From positions 17,861 to 81,860 of the forward strand of contig NZ_JAMXBJ010000034.1 in NCBI RefSeq assembly GCF_023913755.1: 64,000 nt of DNA, written 5' to 3'. Positions 28,253 to 37,501 of this stretch are shown in pieces. The stretch comes from Pseudarthrobacter cellobiosi. Its GTDB lineage: Bacteria > Actinomycetota > Actinomycetes > Actinomycetales > Micrococcaceae. The position numbers and the translations under genes were made by a program. Every line of letters starts with the position of its first letter. Positions within the stretch are counted from its first letter, which is position 1. A model generated the notes under the pieces. The model was not told the origin of the DNA and did no database searches. It was given only the letters and a program-made list of their open reading frames with translations.

Positions 28253-28258
28253 TATTAT
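28253..28258 (+). promoter_or_regulatory. Possible -10 box of the kinase gene
   Basis: TATTAT at 28253-28258 has a weak -35 (TTAAAG, 28230-28235) 17 bases upstream and lies 41 bases before the kinase ATG. The preceding gap (28033-28299) shows no other recognised element. Confidence 0.4.
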
Positions 28259-28299
28259 TGAGCAAGAATAGTGCCGCAGCGCACCGGGAGGAACGGGTC

Positions 28300-29514
28300 A
28301 TGGTGGCGAATTCGCCTAGCTCCACTAAGAATGAAGTGCTCGGCGGACGCTATCGGCTGGCGGACATAATCGGCCGCGGCGGCATGTCATCCGTCTACCG
28401 CGCCCGGGACGAAAACCTGGGCAGGGATGTCGCCCTGAAGCTCTTTGCCCCACAGGCACCGGATGCCAATGAGCTCAGGCGCCAGGAAGCCGAAATCCAG
28501 CTGCTGGCAACGCTCAACCATCCCAGCCTGGTCACGCTGTTCGATGCAGGCATCGATACCCGTGTCCTGGACGAACCTCGGCCGTTCCTGACAATGGAAC
28601 TCGTGGAGGGCCAGGACCTCCGCAGCCGGATCAGGCACAGTGCAGTTCCCTTGGACGAGCTTGCAGTCATCGGGGCAGGCGTAGCTGACGCGCTGGCCTA
28701 CGTGCACAGCCTGGGCATCATCCACCGCGACATCAAGCCCGGGAACATCCTGCTCGTACAGATCCGTCCGGGCGAACCTTTACGACCCAAACTCACGGAT
28801 TTCGGCATCGCCAGGATGGCGGATTCAGCCCGGCTGACCGCCACGGGAACCATGGTGGGGACGGCCGCATATCTCAGTCCGGAGCAAGCCATGGGTTCTC
28901 CCCTGTCGCCCGCCACTGATATCTACTCACTGGGTCTGGTACTGCTGGAATGCGTCAAGCAAACCGTTGAGTTCCCGGGCAGCGCCGTTGAATCCGCGGT
29001 GGCCAGGTTGCACCGGGCACCCGAGATCCCCGCTGACCTTCCGGCGGAGTGGGCTGATCTGATCCGTTCCATGACTGCCATCGAACCGCTGGAACGTCCC
29101 GTCGCGTCCGATGTTGAATCCGTTCTGCGTCAGGCCCTGGTGTCACCCGTGTCCGCCCCGGGCGAGCTCGAACCGGCGACAACCCGCGTACTCCCGGCCA
29201 TGCCGTTCAGGCCGCCGTCCATCGCCATCACCGCTGAATCAGACCTGCCCCTAGTCCGGGCCAGCAAGAAACAAGCGGATGTCACCCGCGGTTCCGACGC
29301 GCGCGGCTGGGTCCCGGACTTGTCTCGTCTCCGCCACACCGGAAGGCGGCTCTGGACGGTCATCGCATTGGGCGTGCTCGCCGCTGGAGCAGCCGCAGCG
29401 ACGCTGACCTTCAGCCTGGCACCTCAGCCAACGCCCGACGTCGTTCCTTACCCCGCCGTCACCGGCACCTTGGGCGACCACCTCAAGGAACTTCAGGAGA
29501 GCGTGGAACCATGA
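28300..29514 (+). CDS. Membrane-anchored serine/threonine protein kinase
   Basis: This 404-residue PknB-type kinase has the glycine loop GRGGMSSVY near residue 20, the ATP lysine in VALKLF, the catalytic loop IHRDIKPGN, and DFGIARMAD. The activation segment contains TATGTMVGTAAYLSPEQ. After the kinase domain come a linker and one membrane helix (LWTVIALGVLAAGAAAATL, about residue 355), with a short outside tail. No PASTA repeats are present. The ATG at 28300 has GGGAGG eight bases upstream. The next gene overlaps its stop by four bases, so the lipoprotein is probably its partner. Confidence 0.92.
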   Translation: MVANSPSSTKNEVLGGRYRLADIIGRGGMSSVYRARDENLGRDVALKLFAPQAPDANELRRQEAEIQLLATLNHPSLVTLFDAGIDTRVLDEPRPFLTMELVEGQDLRSRIRHSAVPLDELAVIGAGVADALAYVHSLGIIHRDIKPGNILLVQIRPGEPLRPKLTDFGIARMADSARLTATGTMVGTAAYLSPEQAMGSPLSPATDIYSLGLVLLECVKQTVEFPGSAVESAVARLHRAPEIPADLPAEWADLIRSMTAIEPLERPVASDVESVLRQALVSPVSAPGELEPATTRVLPAMPFRPPSIAITAESDLPLVRASKKQADVTRGSDARGWVPDLSRLRHTGRRLWTVIALGVLAAGAAAATLTFSLAPQPTPDVVPYPAVTGTLGDHLKELQESVEP

Positions 29515-30008
29515 GCCCTGCACCGAAGCACCGCGGGCGTTCGGCCACTGCCAAACGCCTGACAGCAGCAGCAGCAGCATTTCTGCTCGCCGGTTCACTG
29601 GCAGCGTGCGGTCCGGCTGAGACCGGCCTTCAACGTGATGCCGCCCGCCAACTCCAGGAACGAGTCCTCGGCGTCAGCCAGGCCGCAGCCAATAATGACC
29701 CCGCTGGAGGACTGGCAGCCTTGGATAGGCTCGAGGCCGATCTTGCCTCCGCTGCGGGGACCGGGCAGGTTTCCGAGGAACGCCGGCGCAGCATCACGAC
29801 GGCCGCCACTGCCGTCCGCGCCGACCTGACGGCGGCCAAGGCCGTAGCCGACGCCGCAGCAGCGAAAGCTGCGGAGGACGCGGCCGCTGCGCAAAAGCAG
29901 GCAGAGTCGGACGCCGCTGCGGATGCGGCCCAAAAAGCAGCCACCGCGCCGGTAGCTCCCGCGCCCACAGACGACAAGGGAAATAGAGGCAAAGGCAAGG
30001 ACGACTGA
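29511..30008 (+). CDS. Putative lipoprotein, alanine-rich coiled-coil
   Basis: This 165-residue protein has a signal sequence ending in a lipobox (AGSLAAC, Cys near residue 33). A helical mature part follows, with a strongly alanine-rich, probably coiled-coil segment (about residues 100-145), and a charged lysine/aspartate tail. The start overlaps the kinase stop (ATGA), so it is translationally coupled to the kinase. It may sense or tether at the cell surface; no family was recognised. Confidence 0.75.
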   Translation: MSPAPKHRGRSATAKRLTAAAAAFLLAGSLAACGPAETGLQRDAARQLQERVLGVSQAAANNDPAGGLAALDRLEADLASAAGTGQVSEERRRSITTAATAVRADLTAAKAVADAAAAKAAEDAAAAQKQAESDAAADAAQKAATAPVAPAPTDDKGNRGKGKDD

Positions 30009-30066
30009 CTGACGGGCAGACGGACGGCACATCACGTATTAACTCACCCGCGCTTCATCCGGTCCC

Positions 30067-30094
30067 GTCGACTAGACGAAGTCGACTAGACGAA
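30067..30094. repeat. Tandem 14-bp repeat GTCGACTAGACGAA x2
   Basis: Two exact adjacent copies (30067-30080, 30081-30094) lie directly before the terminator between the lipoprotein gene and icd. No function is evident. Confidence 0.8.
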
Positions 30095-30095
30095 A

Positions 30096-30130
30096 AAGGC
30101 GGCGCCCCGGTTTCCCGGGGGCGCCGCCTT
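30096..30130. terminator. Bidirectional terminator between lipoprotein gene and icd
   Basis: AAGGCGGCGCCCCGG pairs with the matching sequence ending at 30130, with one bulged G. It is preceded by AAAAA and followed by TT, so it can serve both the plus-strand kinase unit and the minus-strand icd gene. Confidence 0.82.
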
Positions 30131-30147
30131 CTAAGGTTTGGTGCCGC

Positions 30148-32367
30148 TTAGTTCAGGGTCGCAATGACCCTGTTCAGCGTGGCGGACGGACGCATCACGG
30201 CCGAGGCCTTGGCCTCGTCCGGCCGGTAGTAACCGCCGACGTCCACCGCTGAGCCCTGGACCGCGGCAAGTTCGCCGACGATGGTGTCCTCGTTGGAGGA
30301 AAGCTCCTTGGCCACAGCCGCGAACGATGCCGCCAGCTCCGCGTCCTCGGTCTGCTTGGCCAGTTCCTCAGCCCAGTAGCGGGCGAGGAAGTAGTGGCTG
30401 CCTCGGTTGTCCAGCTCGCCGGCGCGGCGGCTCGGCGACTTGTTTTCCAGCAGGAAGGTTCCCGTCGCCTTGTCCAGGGTGTCTGCCAGGACCTGCGCGC
30501 GGGCGTTGTTCGAGGTGGTGGCCAGGTGCTCGAAGCTGACGGCCAGAGCCAGGAATTCACCCAGGCTGTCCCAGCGCAGGTGGTTTTCCTTGAGCAGCTG
30601 CTGGACGTGCTTGGGAGCAGATCCGCCGGCGCCGGTCTCGAAGAGGCCGCCACCGTTCATCAGCGGAACAACCGACAGCATCTTGGCGCTGGTGCCCAGT
30701 TCCAGGATGGGGAACAGGTCCGTGAGGTAGTCGCGGAGCACGTTTCCGGAGACGGAGATGGTGTCCTCGCCCTTGCGGATGCGCTCCAGGGTGAAGGCAG
30801 TTGCCTTCACCGGGGACATGATTTCGATCTGCAGGCCCTCGGTGTCGTGGTCCTTGAGGTATTCGTTGACCTTGGCGATGAGGTTGGTGTCGTGCGCGCG
30901 GGTCTCGTCCAACCAGAACACTGCGGGCGTCTTGGAGGCGCGGGCGCGGGTTACGGCCAGCTTGACCCAGTCGCGGATGGGGGCATCCTTGGTCTGGCAG
31001 GCGCGCCAGATGTCACCCGGGGCAACCTCGTGTTCGATCAGCACAGCGCCGGTGCCGTCGACGATCTGCACGGTGCCGGCTTCCTGGATCTCGAACGTCT
31101 TGTCGTGGCTGCCGTATTCCTCAGCGGCCTGGGCCATGAGGCCAACATTCGGGACGGTCCCCATGGTGGTGGGGTCGAAGGCGCCGTGGGCGCGGCAGTC
31201 GTCCAGGACAACCTGGTAGATGCCGGCGTAGGAGCTGTCCGGGAGGACCGCCAGGGTGTCGGCTTCCTGGCCGTCCGGGCCCCACATGTGGCCGGAGGAG
31301 CGGATCATGGCGGGCATGGAAGCGTCCACGATGATGTCGGAGGGCACGTTGAGGCTGGTGATGCCCTTGTCGGAGTCCACCATGGCCAGGGCCGGGCCGT
31401 CGTCGAGGCCCTTCTGGATGAGCGCCTTCACGCCTTCACGGACGTCCTCCGGCAGCTCTTCGAGACCGCTCAGGATGGCGGCCAGGCCGTTGTTGGGACT
31501 CAGTCCGGCGGCGGTGAGCTGCTTGCCGTACGTCTCGAACAGTTCGGAGAAGTAGGCCTTCACCACGTGGCCGAAGATGATGGGGTCCGAGACCTTCATC
31601 ATGGTGGCCTTCAGGTGCGCGGAGAACAGGACGCCCTCCTCCTTGGCGCGAACTACTTGGGCCGCCAGGAACTCGTCCAGCGCTGCGGCGCGCATGACAG
31701 TGCCGTCGATGACCTCGCCGGCCAGCACGGGAAAGGCCTTCTTCAGGACCTTGACCGAGCCGTCTTCGCGGACCAGCTGGAGGGCGATGGTGCCGTCGGA
31801 CCCGATGACCACGGACTTCTCGTTCGCGCGGAAGTCATCAGACGACATGGTGGCAACGTTGGTCTTGGAATCCGCGGACCAGGCACCCATGGAGTGCGGG
31901 TTCTGGCGGGCGTAGTTCTTGACGGACAGCGGTGCACGGCGGTCCGAGTTTCCCTCGCGCAGGACCGGGTTCACAGCGGAGCCCTTGATCTTGTCGTAGC
32001 GGGAGCGGACGGCCGTTTCCTCGTCCGAGGAGGGGTTGTCCGGGTAATCCGGCAGGTTGTAGCCCTGGCCCTGGAGCTCGGCGACGGCGGCCTTCAGCTG
32101 CGGGATGGAAGCGCTGATGTTGGGCAGTTTGATGATGTTGGCGTCCGGCGTCTTTGCCAGCTTACCCAGTTCAGCAAGGGCGTCGCCGATCTGCTGTTCC
32201 GGGGTGAGGTAGTCACCGAACACGGAGATGATGCGGCCTGCGAGCGAAATGTCACGGGTCTCCACCTCCACACCTGCGGTCGAAGCAAACGCCTCGATGA
32301 TCGGCAAGAACGAATAAGTAGCCAGCATCGGCGCTTCGTCGGTGTGGGTATAGATAATCTTGGACAT
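30148..32367 (-). CDS. icd: NADP-dependent isocitrate dehydrogenase, monomeric type
   Basis: This 739-residue enzyme oxidatively decarboxylates isocitrate to 2-oxoglutarate in the TCA cycle. Its length and opening ([20 protein letters not shown]) identify the monomeric IDH-II class, common in actinobacteria, rather than the 415-residue dimeric form. Family blocks include [18 protein letters not shown] residues (seen as [14 protein letters not shown]), [17 protein letters not shown] and the [15 protein letters not shown]-terminal segment. It is a single gene with its own terminator. The upstream region is AT-rich near 32390-32430, probably its promoter. Confidence 0.97.
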   Translation of the reverse strand: MSKIIYTHTDEAPMLATYSFLPIIEAFASTAGVEVETRDISLAGRIISVFGDYLTPEQQIGDALAELGKLAKTPDANIIKLPNISASIPQLKAAVAELQGQGYNLPDYPDNPSSDEETAVRSRYDKIKGSAVNPVLREGNSDRRAPLSVKNYARQNPHSMGAWSADSKTNVATMSSDDFRANEKSVVIGSDGTIALQLVREDGSVKVLKKAFPVLAGEVIDGTVMRAAALDEFLAAQVVRAKEEGVLFSAHLKATMMKVSDPIIFGHVVKAYFSELFETYGKQLTAAGLSPNNGLAAILSGLEELPEDVREGVKALIQKGLDDGPALAMVDSDKGITSLNVPSDIIVDASMPAMIRSSGHMWGPDGQEADTLAVLPDSSYAGIYQVVLDDCRAHGAFDPTTMGTVPNVGLMAQAAEEYGSHDKTFEIQEAGTVQIVDGTGAVLIEHEVAPGDIWRACQTKDAPIRDWVKLAVTRARASKTPAVFWLDETRAHDTNLIAKVNEYLKDHDTEGLQIEIMSPVKATAFTLERIRKGEDTISVSGNVLRDYLTDLFPILELGTSAKMLSVVPLMNGGGLFETGAGGSAPKHVQQLLKENHLRWDSLGEFLALAVSFEHLATTSNNARAQVLADTLDKATGTFLLENKSPSRRAGELDNRGSHYFLARYWAEELAKQTEDAELAASFAAVAKELSSNEDTIVGELAAVQGSAVDVGGYYRPDEAKASAVMRPSATLNRVIATLN

Positions 32368-32515
32368 GCGCGGGCGTCTCCCTGGAGGTCGGCTGATTTT
32401 TTGGAAATTTTGTTCTATTTCACCACCCCTAACTTACCTGAGGACACGGCTTTGAACCGTACCGGGGCGACCGGACGGCCCTGCATTACAGCGGACTGGG
32501 ACATGGGAGAACGCC

Positions 32516-32553
32516 CGACGGCGGTGCGCACCCCGGGCCGCCAGCCGCCGTCG
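32516..32553 (-). terminator. Terminator-like hairpin downstream of small minus-strand ORF
   Basis: CGACGGCGG (32516-32524) pairs perfectly with CCGCCGTCG (32545-32553). It lies about 40 bases past the stop of the small ORF at 32595-32822. It shares the CGACGGCG core with other terminators in the window. Confidence 0.55.
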
Positions 32554-32594
32554 CGCTTTACCTCCGGGAGCCACCGGCGCAGGTGAGGATCCGG

Positions 32595-32822
32595 TCAGCG
32601 CCGCTTGTGGGGTATGTCACTGGGCCAGAGCTGCACGTACTTGGGGTCCTGCCGGCGCAGTTCCTCCGTCGCGGTGAACGAATGGACGGGATCGACGTCC
32701 CGCAATTGCACGGCTGCTGCGTAGGCCTCAACATCCGGGGAAGCGCCCTGGACGCTCCCTTCGGCTGCAAAATGCCGGCCATGCACGGCCGACTTCTTGG
32801 CGGACTTCCAGAAAGCAATCAC
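32595..32822 (-). CDS. Possible small protein, unknown function
   Basis: A 75-residue reading frame starts at GTG 32822 and reads VIAFWKSAKKSAVHG at the front and KYVQLWPSDIPHKRR at the end. Third codon positions are mostly G or C, as in real genes here, and a terminator-like hairpin follows the stop. The ribosome site is weak (GGGG about eight bases upstream) and I recognise no family. It is the only coding signal in the 698-bp gap between icd and the protease gene. The remainder of that gap (32368-32594 and 32823-33065) shows only the hairpin and AT-rich promoter-like stretches. Confidence 0.42.
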   Translation of the reverse strand: MIAFWKSAKKSAVHGRHFAAEGSVQGASPDVEAYAAAVQLRDVDPVHSFTATEELRRQDPKYVQLWPSDIPHKRR

Positions 32823-33065
32823 GATGGGGCCCCAATTCGCATAGAGTCCGGAGCCCAGATCGGACGTGCCACTGTATAGAAAAAGTACCCTTCGAAAAGC
32901 GTTTTGACCAGAGCGGCGCACCGGTACCAGCCGATCCGGGCCGTGTTTGCGGAGCATACTCGAGGCGTCACTACTATTTACAAATTTGTCATGTCTCGAT
33001 AAGTTACATGGGTCACGCGGTGGGCTCTGCTGGGAACGCCTTCACAAGTACAAGACAGGACAACA

Positions 33066-34031
33066 ATGACGCGTACCAGGTCTCTGGCGGCCAGCCTCAT
33101 GAGCCTTTCTGCAGCTGCCATATTGGCGCTGGTTGGCGCCGCTGGCGCAACAGCCGCTGCCCCGGCGTCGGACGACAAGTCGGCACCATCCGTTACCAGC
33201 GCTGCGGTGGACAGCACCGGGGTTGCCGACTACTGGACTGCAGACAGGATGCGCGCCGCCATTCCCGGCGACGTCCTCGCCGACAAGGCAGTGGAACGAG
33301 GCAACACCTCCAACGCCATTTCGGTGGAAAAGGGAGCCTCCACCAAGGTCAGAGGCACCAAGGCCAAGCCGACCATCGCCAAGCTTGAGACCCCGGTGGG
33401 CCACATCGGCAAGGTCTTCTTCACCTTGGGCGGCACTAACTACGTCTGTTCAGGCAACGCCGTCTCCACTGCCAACAAGAGTACGGTGGCCACTGCTGGA
33501 CACTGCATCAACGAAGGGCCCGGCGCGTTCGTCACCAACTTCGCGTTCGTCCCGGCCTACGACAACGGCAACGCTCCATACGGCAGGTGGACGGCCAAGG
33601 CCTTGTACGCCCCCACCCAGTGGACCGCCAACGGGGACATGACGTACGACACTGGCTTCGCGGTCATGAATCCGCTCGGCGGGCAGCTCCTGACGGACGT
33701 CGTGGGGGGTTCCGGTGTTGCCTTCAACCAGCCGCGCGGCCTGACCTACCAGTCCTACGGATACCCCCAGGCATCGCCCTTTAACGGCGCCTCCCTCTGG
33801 AGCTGCACCGGCACGGCCACCAATGACACCAACAACCCGCAGTTCAATACCCAAGGCATCCCCTGCGACATGACCGGCGGTTCATCCGGCGGCCCGTGGT
33901 TCATCGGCACGGGCTCCGATGGCTTGCAGAACTCGATCAACAGCTACGGCTACAACGGGTCGTCCGTGATGTACGGACCGTACTGGGGCACTGTCATCTG
34001 GGAAACGTACAACTTTGCAGCAGCAGCCTAG
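33066..34031 (+). CDS. Secreted trypsin-like serine protease
   Basis: This 321-residue protein has a signal peptide (SLAASLMSLSAAAILALVGA, cleavage near ATAAAP). A pro-segment with the motif YWTADRMRAAIP follows, then a chymotrypsin-fold domain. The triad is His in VATAGHC, Asp in TYDTGFAVM and Ser in DMTGGSSGGPW. Two cysteine pairs (VCSGNAV/GHC and WSC/IPC) probably form disulfides. It should act outside the cell. The substrate and whether the pro-segment is removed are unknown. The ATG follows an AGGACA stretch. Confidence 0.9.
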   Translation: MTRTRSLAASLMSLSAAAILALVGAAGATAAAPASDDKSAPSVTSAAVDSTGVADYWTADRMRAAIPGDVLADKAVERGNTSNAISVEKGASTKVRGTKAKPTIAKLETPVGHIGKVFFTLGGTNYVCSGNAVSTANKSTVATAGHCINEGPGAFVTNFAFVPAYDNGNAPYGRWTAKALYAPTQWTANGDMTYDTGFAVMNPLGGQLLTDVVGGSGVAFNQPRGLTYQSYGYPQASPFNGASLWSCTGTATNDTNNPQFNTQGIPCDMTGGSSGGPWFIGTGSDGLQNSINSYGYNGSSVMYGPYWGTVIWETYNFAAAA

Positions 34032-34224
34032 GAAAACCTCGCCTGACGAGGCATCCGGGAACGGACCCGTCAGCCACAGCAAATCGGCCCAGACCCACGG
34101 GGAGATCCTCGAGTACTGGACCAAACAGCGAATGGCCGATGCAAAGCCCCGGGAGCTTCGGCTTCCGGAAGGGGGTCCGCGCCTCATGCAGCGGGGCGCG
34201 GACCCGGCACCACGTCCTTCCTAG
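34015..34224 (+). CDS. Possible small ORF with protease pro-segment motif
   Basis: A TTG-started frame of 69 residues overlaps the protease stop by 17 bases. Its middle reads ILEYWTKQRMADAKPRELRL, which resembles the YWTADRMRAAIP segment of the protease just upstream. Codon third positions are GC-rich. It could be a real small gene coupled to the protease, or the relic of a duplicated protease gene that kept only the pro-segment. No signal peptide is visible. It ends shortly before the terminator shared with purH. Confidence 0.42.
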   Translation: MQQQPRKTSPDEASGNGPVSHSKSAQTHGEILEYWTKQRMADAKPRELRLPEGGPRLMQRGADPAPRPS

Positions 34225-34239
34225 CTGCCCGTTAAGGCC

Positions 34240-34278
34240 CGACGGCGCCTGTCCCCTCAGCGGGGACAGGCGCCGTCG
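34240..34278. terminator. Bidirectional terminator between protease region and purH
   Basis: Perfect 17-bp arms (34240-34256, 34262-34278; CGACGGCGCCTGTCCCC and complement) enclose a five-base loop. GTTAA lies on the left and TTTAAC on the right, giving A/T-rich flanks in both directions. Confidence 0.85.
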
Positions 34279-34290
34279 ACGTTTAACCGC

Positions 34291-35976
34291 TTAGTGGAAG
34301 AAGTGGCGGGCACCCGTGAAGTACATGGTGATGCCGGCCGCGTTGGCCGCGGCGACGACTTCCTCGTCCCGGACGGAACCGCCGGGCTGGACCACGGCGC
34401 GGACGCCGGCGTCGATCAGGATCTGCAGGCCGTCAGCGAACGGGAAGAACGCGTCGGAGGCTGCGACGGCGCCGATGGCGCGCTGCGGAGCGCCACTCGC
34501 GCTGGTATTGGACGCACCGCCGGCGCCGTCGACGTCGGACTCCACAGAAACGCCCAGCGTGTTGGCCCGCTCGACGGCGAGTTTGCAGGAGTCCAGGCGG
34601 TTGACCTGGCCCATGCCGATGCCCACGGCAGCGCCGTTGTCGGCCAGCAGGATGGCGTTGGACTTGGCCGCGCGGCACGCGGTCCAGGCGAAGGCGAGGT
34701 CCGCGAGGGTCTTTTCGTCAGCGGCTTCGCCGGCGGCGAGGGTCCAGTTGGCGGGGTTGTCGCCGTCGGCGTCCACCTTGTCGCTCATCTGGACCAGCAC
34801 ACCGCCTGAAACCTGGCGCATTTCTGCCGGGTAGCGGTCGTAGCCTTCGGGCAGTGCGAGCAGGCGGATGTTCTTCTTCTTGGCGAGGATCTCCACGGCT
34901 TCCGGCTCGAAGTCCGGCGCGATGACAACCTCGGTGAAGATGCTGGCGACGGTCTCGGCCATGGCCGCGGTGACCGTGCGGTTGGCAGCGATGACGCCGC
35001 CGAAGGCCGAAACGGGGTCGCAGGCGTGGGCCTTGGCATGGGCGTCGGCGATCGGGTCTGCAGCATCGGCGGAACCAACGGCGACGCCGCACGGGTTGGC
35101 GTGCTTGATGATGGCGACGGCGGGCTCGGCGAAGTCGAACGCGGCGCGGAGGGCGGCGTCGGCGTCGACGAAGTTGTTGTAGCTCATGGCCTTGCCGTGC
35201 AGCTGGTCGGCCTGCGCGATGCCGGCCGGGGCTGCCTTGTCCACGTAGAGGGCGGCCTGCTGGTGCGGGTTTTCGCCGTAGCGGAGAACCTCGGAGCGCT
35301 CCAGCGACAGGCCGGCGTAGGCAGGCCAGTCGATAATGCCGTCGCCGTCTTCATCCAGGAACTGGCTGGCAGTCCAGGTGGCCACGGCGTTGTCGTAGGA
35401 CGCGGTGTGGGCGAACGCCTTGGCGGCCAGCCGCCGTCGGGTCTTCAGGTCAAAGCCGCCCTCAGCGGCGGCGGTGACCACGGAGCCGTAGAACGTGGGG
35501 TCAACAACAATGGCGACGGCGGCGTGGTTCTTCGCTGCCGAACGCACCATGGCGGGGCCGCCGATGTCGATCTGCTCAACGACATCGTCCTGCGCGGCGC
35601 CGGACTTCACCGTCTCAACGAACGGGTAGAGGTTCACCACCACCAGGTCGAAGGTTTCAATCTCCATGCCGGCGAGGGTTTCCATGTGCGCGGGGACGCG
35701 GCGGTCCGCCAGGATGCCGCCGTGAACGCGCGGGTGCAGCGTCTTGACGCGGCCGTCCAGCATTTCCGGAGACCCGGTGACTTCTTCGACTTCCTGGACC
35801 GGGATACCGGCCGCGGCGATCTTCTTGGCCGTGGAACCGGTGGAGACGATCTTCACGCCGGCTGCGTGCAGGCCCTTGGCGAGATCCTCCAGCCCGGTCT
35901 TGTCGTAAACCGAGATCAGCGCCCGGCGGATGGGAACACGGTCGATGGATACACGGTCAGGCTGCGTGGCGCTCAC
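34291..35976 (-). CDS. purH: Bifunctional AICAR transformylase / IMP cyclohydrolase
   Basis: PurH performs the last two steps of IMP synthesis, using 10-formyl-THF. The 561-residue protein has an N-terminal MGS-like cyclohydrolase domain ([37 protein letters not shown]). The C-terminal transformylase domain has [13 protein letters not shown], with the catalytic Lys-His, and [14 protein letters not shown]. An extra stretch of about 25 residues ([20 protein letters not shown]) near residue 470 is unusual. It starts with GTG. Together with purN it forms the purine part of the window, supplied by the folD/glyA/purU block. Confidence 0.97.
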   Translation of the reverse strand: MSATQPDRVSIDRVPIRRALISVYDKTGLEDLAKGLHAAGVKIVSTGSTAKKIAAAGIPVQEVEEVTGSPEMLDGRVKTLHPRVHGGILADRRVPAHMETLAGMEIETFDLVVVNLYPFVETVKSGAAQDDVVEQIDIGGPAMVRSAAKNHAAVAIVVDPTFYGSVVTAAAEGGFDLKTRRRLAAKAFAHTASYDNAVATWTASQFLDEDGDGIIDWPAYAGLSLERSEVLRYGENPHQQAALYVDKAAPAGIAQADQLHGKAMSYNNFVDADAALRAAFDFAEPAVAIIKHANPCGVAVGSADAADPIADAHAKAHACDPVSAFGGVIAANRTVTAAMAETVASIFTEVVIAPDFEPEAVEILAKKKNIRLLALPEGYDRYPAEMRQVSGGVLVQMSDKVDADGDNPANWTLAAGEAADEKTLADLAFAWTACRAAKSNAILLADNGAAVGIGMGQVNRLDSCKLAVERANTLGVSVESDVDGAGGASNTSASGAPQRAIGAVAASDAFFPFADGLQILIDAGVRAVVQPGGSVRDEEVVAAANAAGITMYFTGARHFFH

Positions 35977-36118
35977 AAAAAGTCTCCGTCTGATCTCGCG
36001 GAACAGTGCCGCGGTTGGTGGGGATGGGCCCAGTTTATCGTGTTGTGCGGTTTGCCCCGCTTGCCGGCGGCAGTGTGAACGTCAGTGGGCACGGTTAGAG
36101 TTTTCACAGGAGGCTGCG

Positions 36119-37471
36119 ATGAATACTTACACCACTGTGCCCAGCGGCGAACAGGTGGTCCAGGAACTGCCCTGGCGTTGGAAAGTCCAGGGGCGGATCT
36201 TCGTGATCGGCGGCCTCGGCTTTATGTTCGATGCCTGGGACGTGACGCTTAACGGCATCCTCATCCCGCTGCTCTCGACGCACTGGGCCCTGGCTCCCGG
36301 CGAAGTGGCCTGGGTGGGTACTTCGAACCTGATCGGCATGGCCCTGGGCGCGTTTGTGTGGGGCACCATCGCGGACACGATCGGGCGGAAGAAGGCATTT
36401 ACGGCCACGCTGCTGATCTTCTCGCTGTTCACGGTCCTGGGCGCCTTCTCCCCCGATTTCATCTGGTTCTGCGTGTTCCGGTTTATGGCCGGCTTCGGTC
36501 TGGGCGGCTGCATACCGGTGGACTACGCGCTCGTGGGTGAGTTCACACCACGCAAGCAGCGCGGGAAGGTCCTCACCGCGATGGACGGCTGGTGGCCGGT
36601 GGGCGCGGCCCTTGCCGGTTTTGTGTCCGCAGGCCTCGTGGCCGTGTTCGGCGACTGGCGGCTGACCATGCTGGTGATGGTGCTGCCTGCGCTCCTGGTG
36701 TTCTGGGTCCGGCGCAGCGTTCCGGAGTCTCCGCTGTTCCTCATCCGCAAGGGCCGCCGCGAGGAAGCTGCCAAGGTCATCGACGACCTCGTGGCAGCAA
36801 CCGGCGCCGAACCCCGCGCCTACAGCCTGCCCGATGCGCAGGAAGTTCCGCGGCTCTCCGCCGGCAGCGCCTGGCATCAGCTGCGGCTGGTGTGGCAGTT
36901 CAACTGGAAGATCACGGCCACGGCCTGGGCCCTGTTCTTCAGCATCCTGCTGGTCTACTACCTGTCCTTGACATGGATGCCACGGATCCTGATCGGCGCT
37001 GGTTTCGCCGAGTACAAGGCGTTTGTGACCACGGCGTCCATGGCGGCGGTTGGGCTTTTGGGTGTCGTTGTGGCCGCGCTGCTGGTGGAGCGTGTGGGCC
37101 GCAAATGGATCCTTGCCATCACGGGCCCGCTGTCCGCGCTGACCCTGGTGATCGTGGCGATTGTGGTGGACATCCCCACCGCCGCGATATTCTGGCTGCT
37201 GGCGTTCGGGTTTGTGGTGCAGATAGCAATTCCGGTGCTCTACGCGTACGTGTCTGAGCTGTACCCCACCGAGCTCCGCGGCACGGGTTTCGGCTGGGCG
37301 TCAACATTTTCGCGGCTGGGGGCTGGTTTTGGGCCCCTGATATTTGCGAACTACTTCTGGCCCGAGCTCGGCCTGGCCACGTCCTTCGCCCTGGCCGGTG
37401 GGCTGGTGCTGGTGGCCGTCCTGTGGATGGCGTTCTTCTCCCCCGAAACCAAGCAGCGCCGCCTCGAGTAG
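36119..37471 (+). CDS. MFS transporter, metabolite:H+ symporter type
   Basis: This 450-residue protein has twelve hydrophobic segments. The MFS loop motif GTIADTIGRKKAF lies between helices 2 and 3, and FRFMAGFGLGGCIPVDYALVGEF around helix 4. It resembles the sugar/aromatic acid/niacin branch (NiaP-like), but the substrate is not certain. The ATG at 36119 has a CAGGAGG box eight bases upstream. It is transcribed divergently from purH with a gap of about 140 bp, and no local regulator is seen. Confidence 0.88.
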   Translation: MNTYTTVPSGEQVVQELPWRWKVQGRIFVIGGLGFMFDAWDVTLNGILIPLLSTHWALAPGEVAWVGTSNLIGMALGAFVWGTIADTIGRKKAFTATLLIFSLFTVLGAFSPDFIWFCVFRFMAGFGLGGCIPVDYALVGEFTPRKQRGKVLTAMDGWWPVGAALAGFVSAGLVAVFGDWRLTMLVMVLPALLVFWVRRSVPESPLFLIRKGRREEAAKVIDDLVAATGAEPRAYSLPDAQEVPRLSAGSAWHQLRLVWQFNWKITATAWALFFSILLVYYLSLTWMPRILIGAGFAEYKAFVTTASMAAVGLLGVVVAALLVERVGRKWILAITGPLSALTLVIVAIVVDIPTAAIFWLLAFGFVVQIAIPVLYAYVSELYPTELRGTGFGWASTFSRLGAGFGPLIFANYFWPELGLATSFALAGGLVLVAVLWMAFFSPETKQRRLE

Positions 37472-37488
37472 CCCCCGGCGTCGCCCCC

Positions 37489-37501
37489 CCCAACTAGGTA
37501 G
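37489..37501. repeat. Half-copy of the palindromic repeat end
   Basis: CCCAACTAGGTAG is the exact reverse complement of the outer right end of repeat copy 3 (CTACCTAGTTGGG). It provides the stop codon of the DUF559 gene. At 13 bases it may be a remnant or chance. Confidence 0.5.

Noticed and set aside
28033..28299. TPP-like CTGAGA element before the kinase gene
   Set aside because: Only the short CTGAGA string is present; the rest of the TPP core is missing and the downstream gene is unrelated to thiamine.
30394..32586. 730-residue plus-strand frame opposite icd
   Set aside because: Shadow of the monomeric isocitrate dehydrogenase gene; composition typical of reverse-strand noise.
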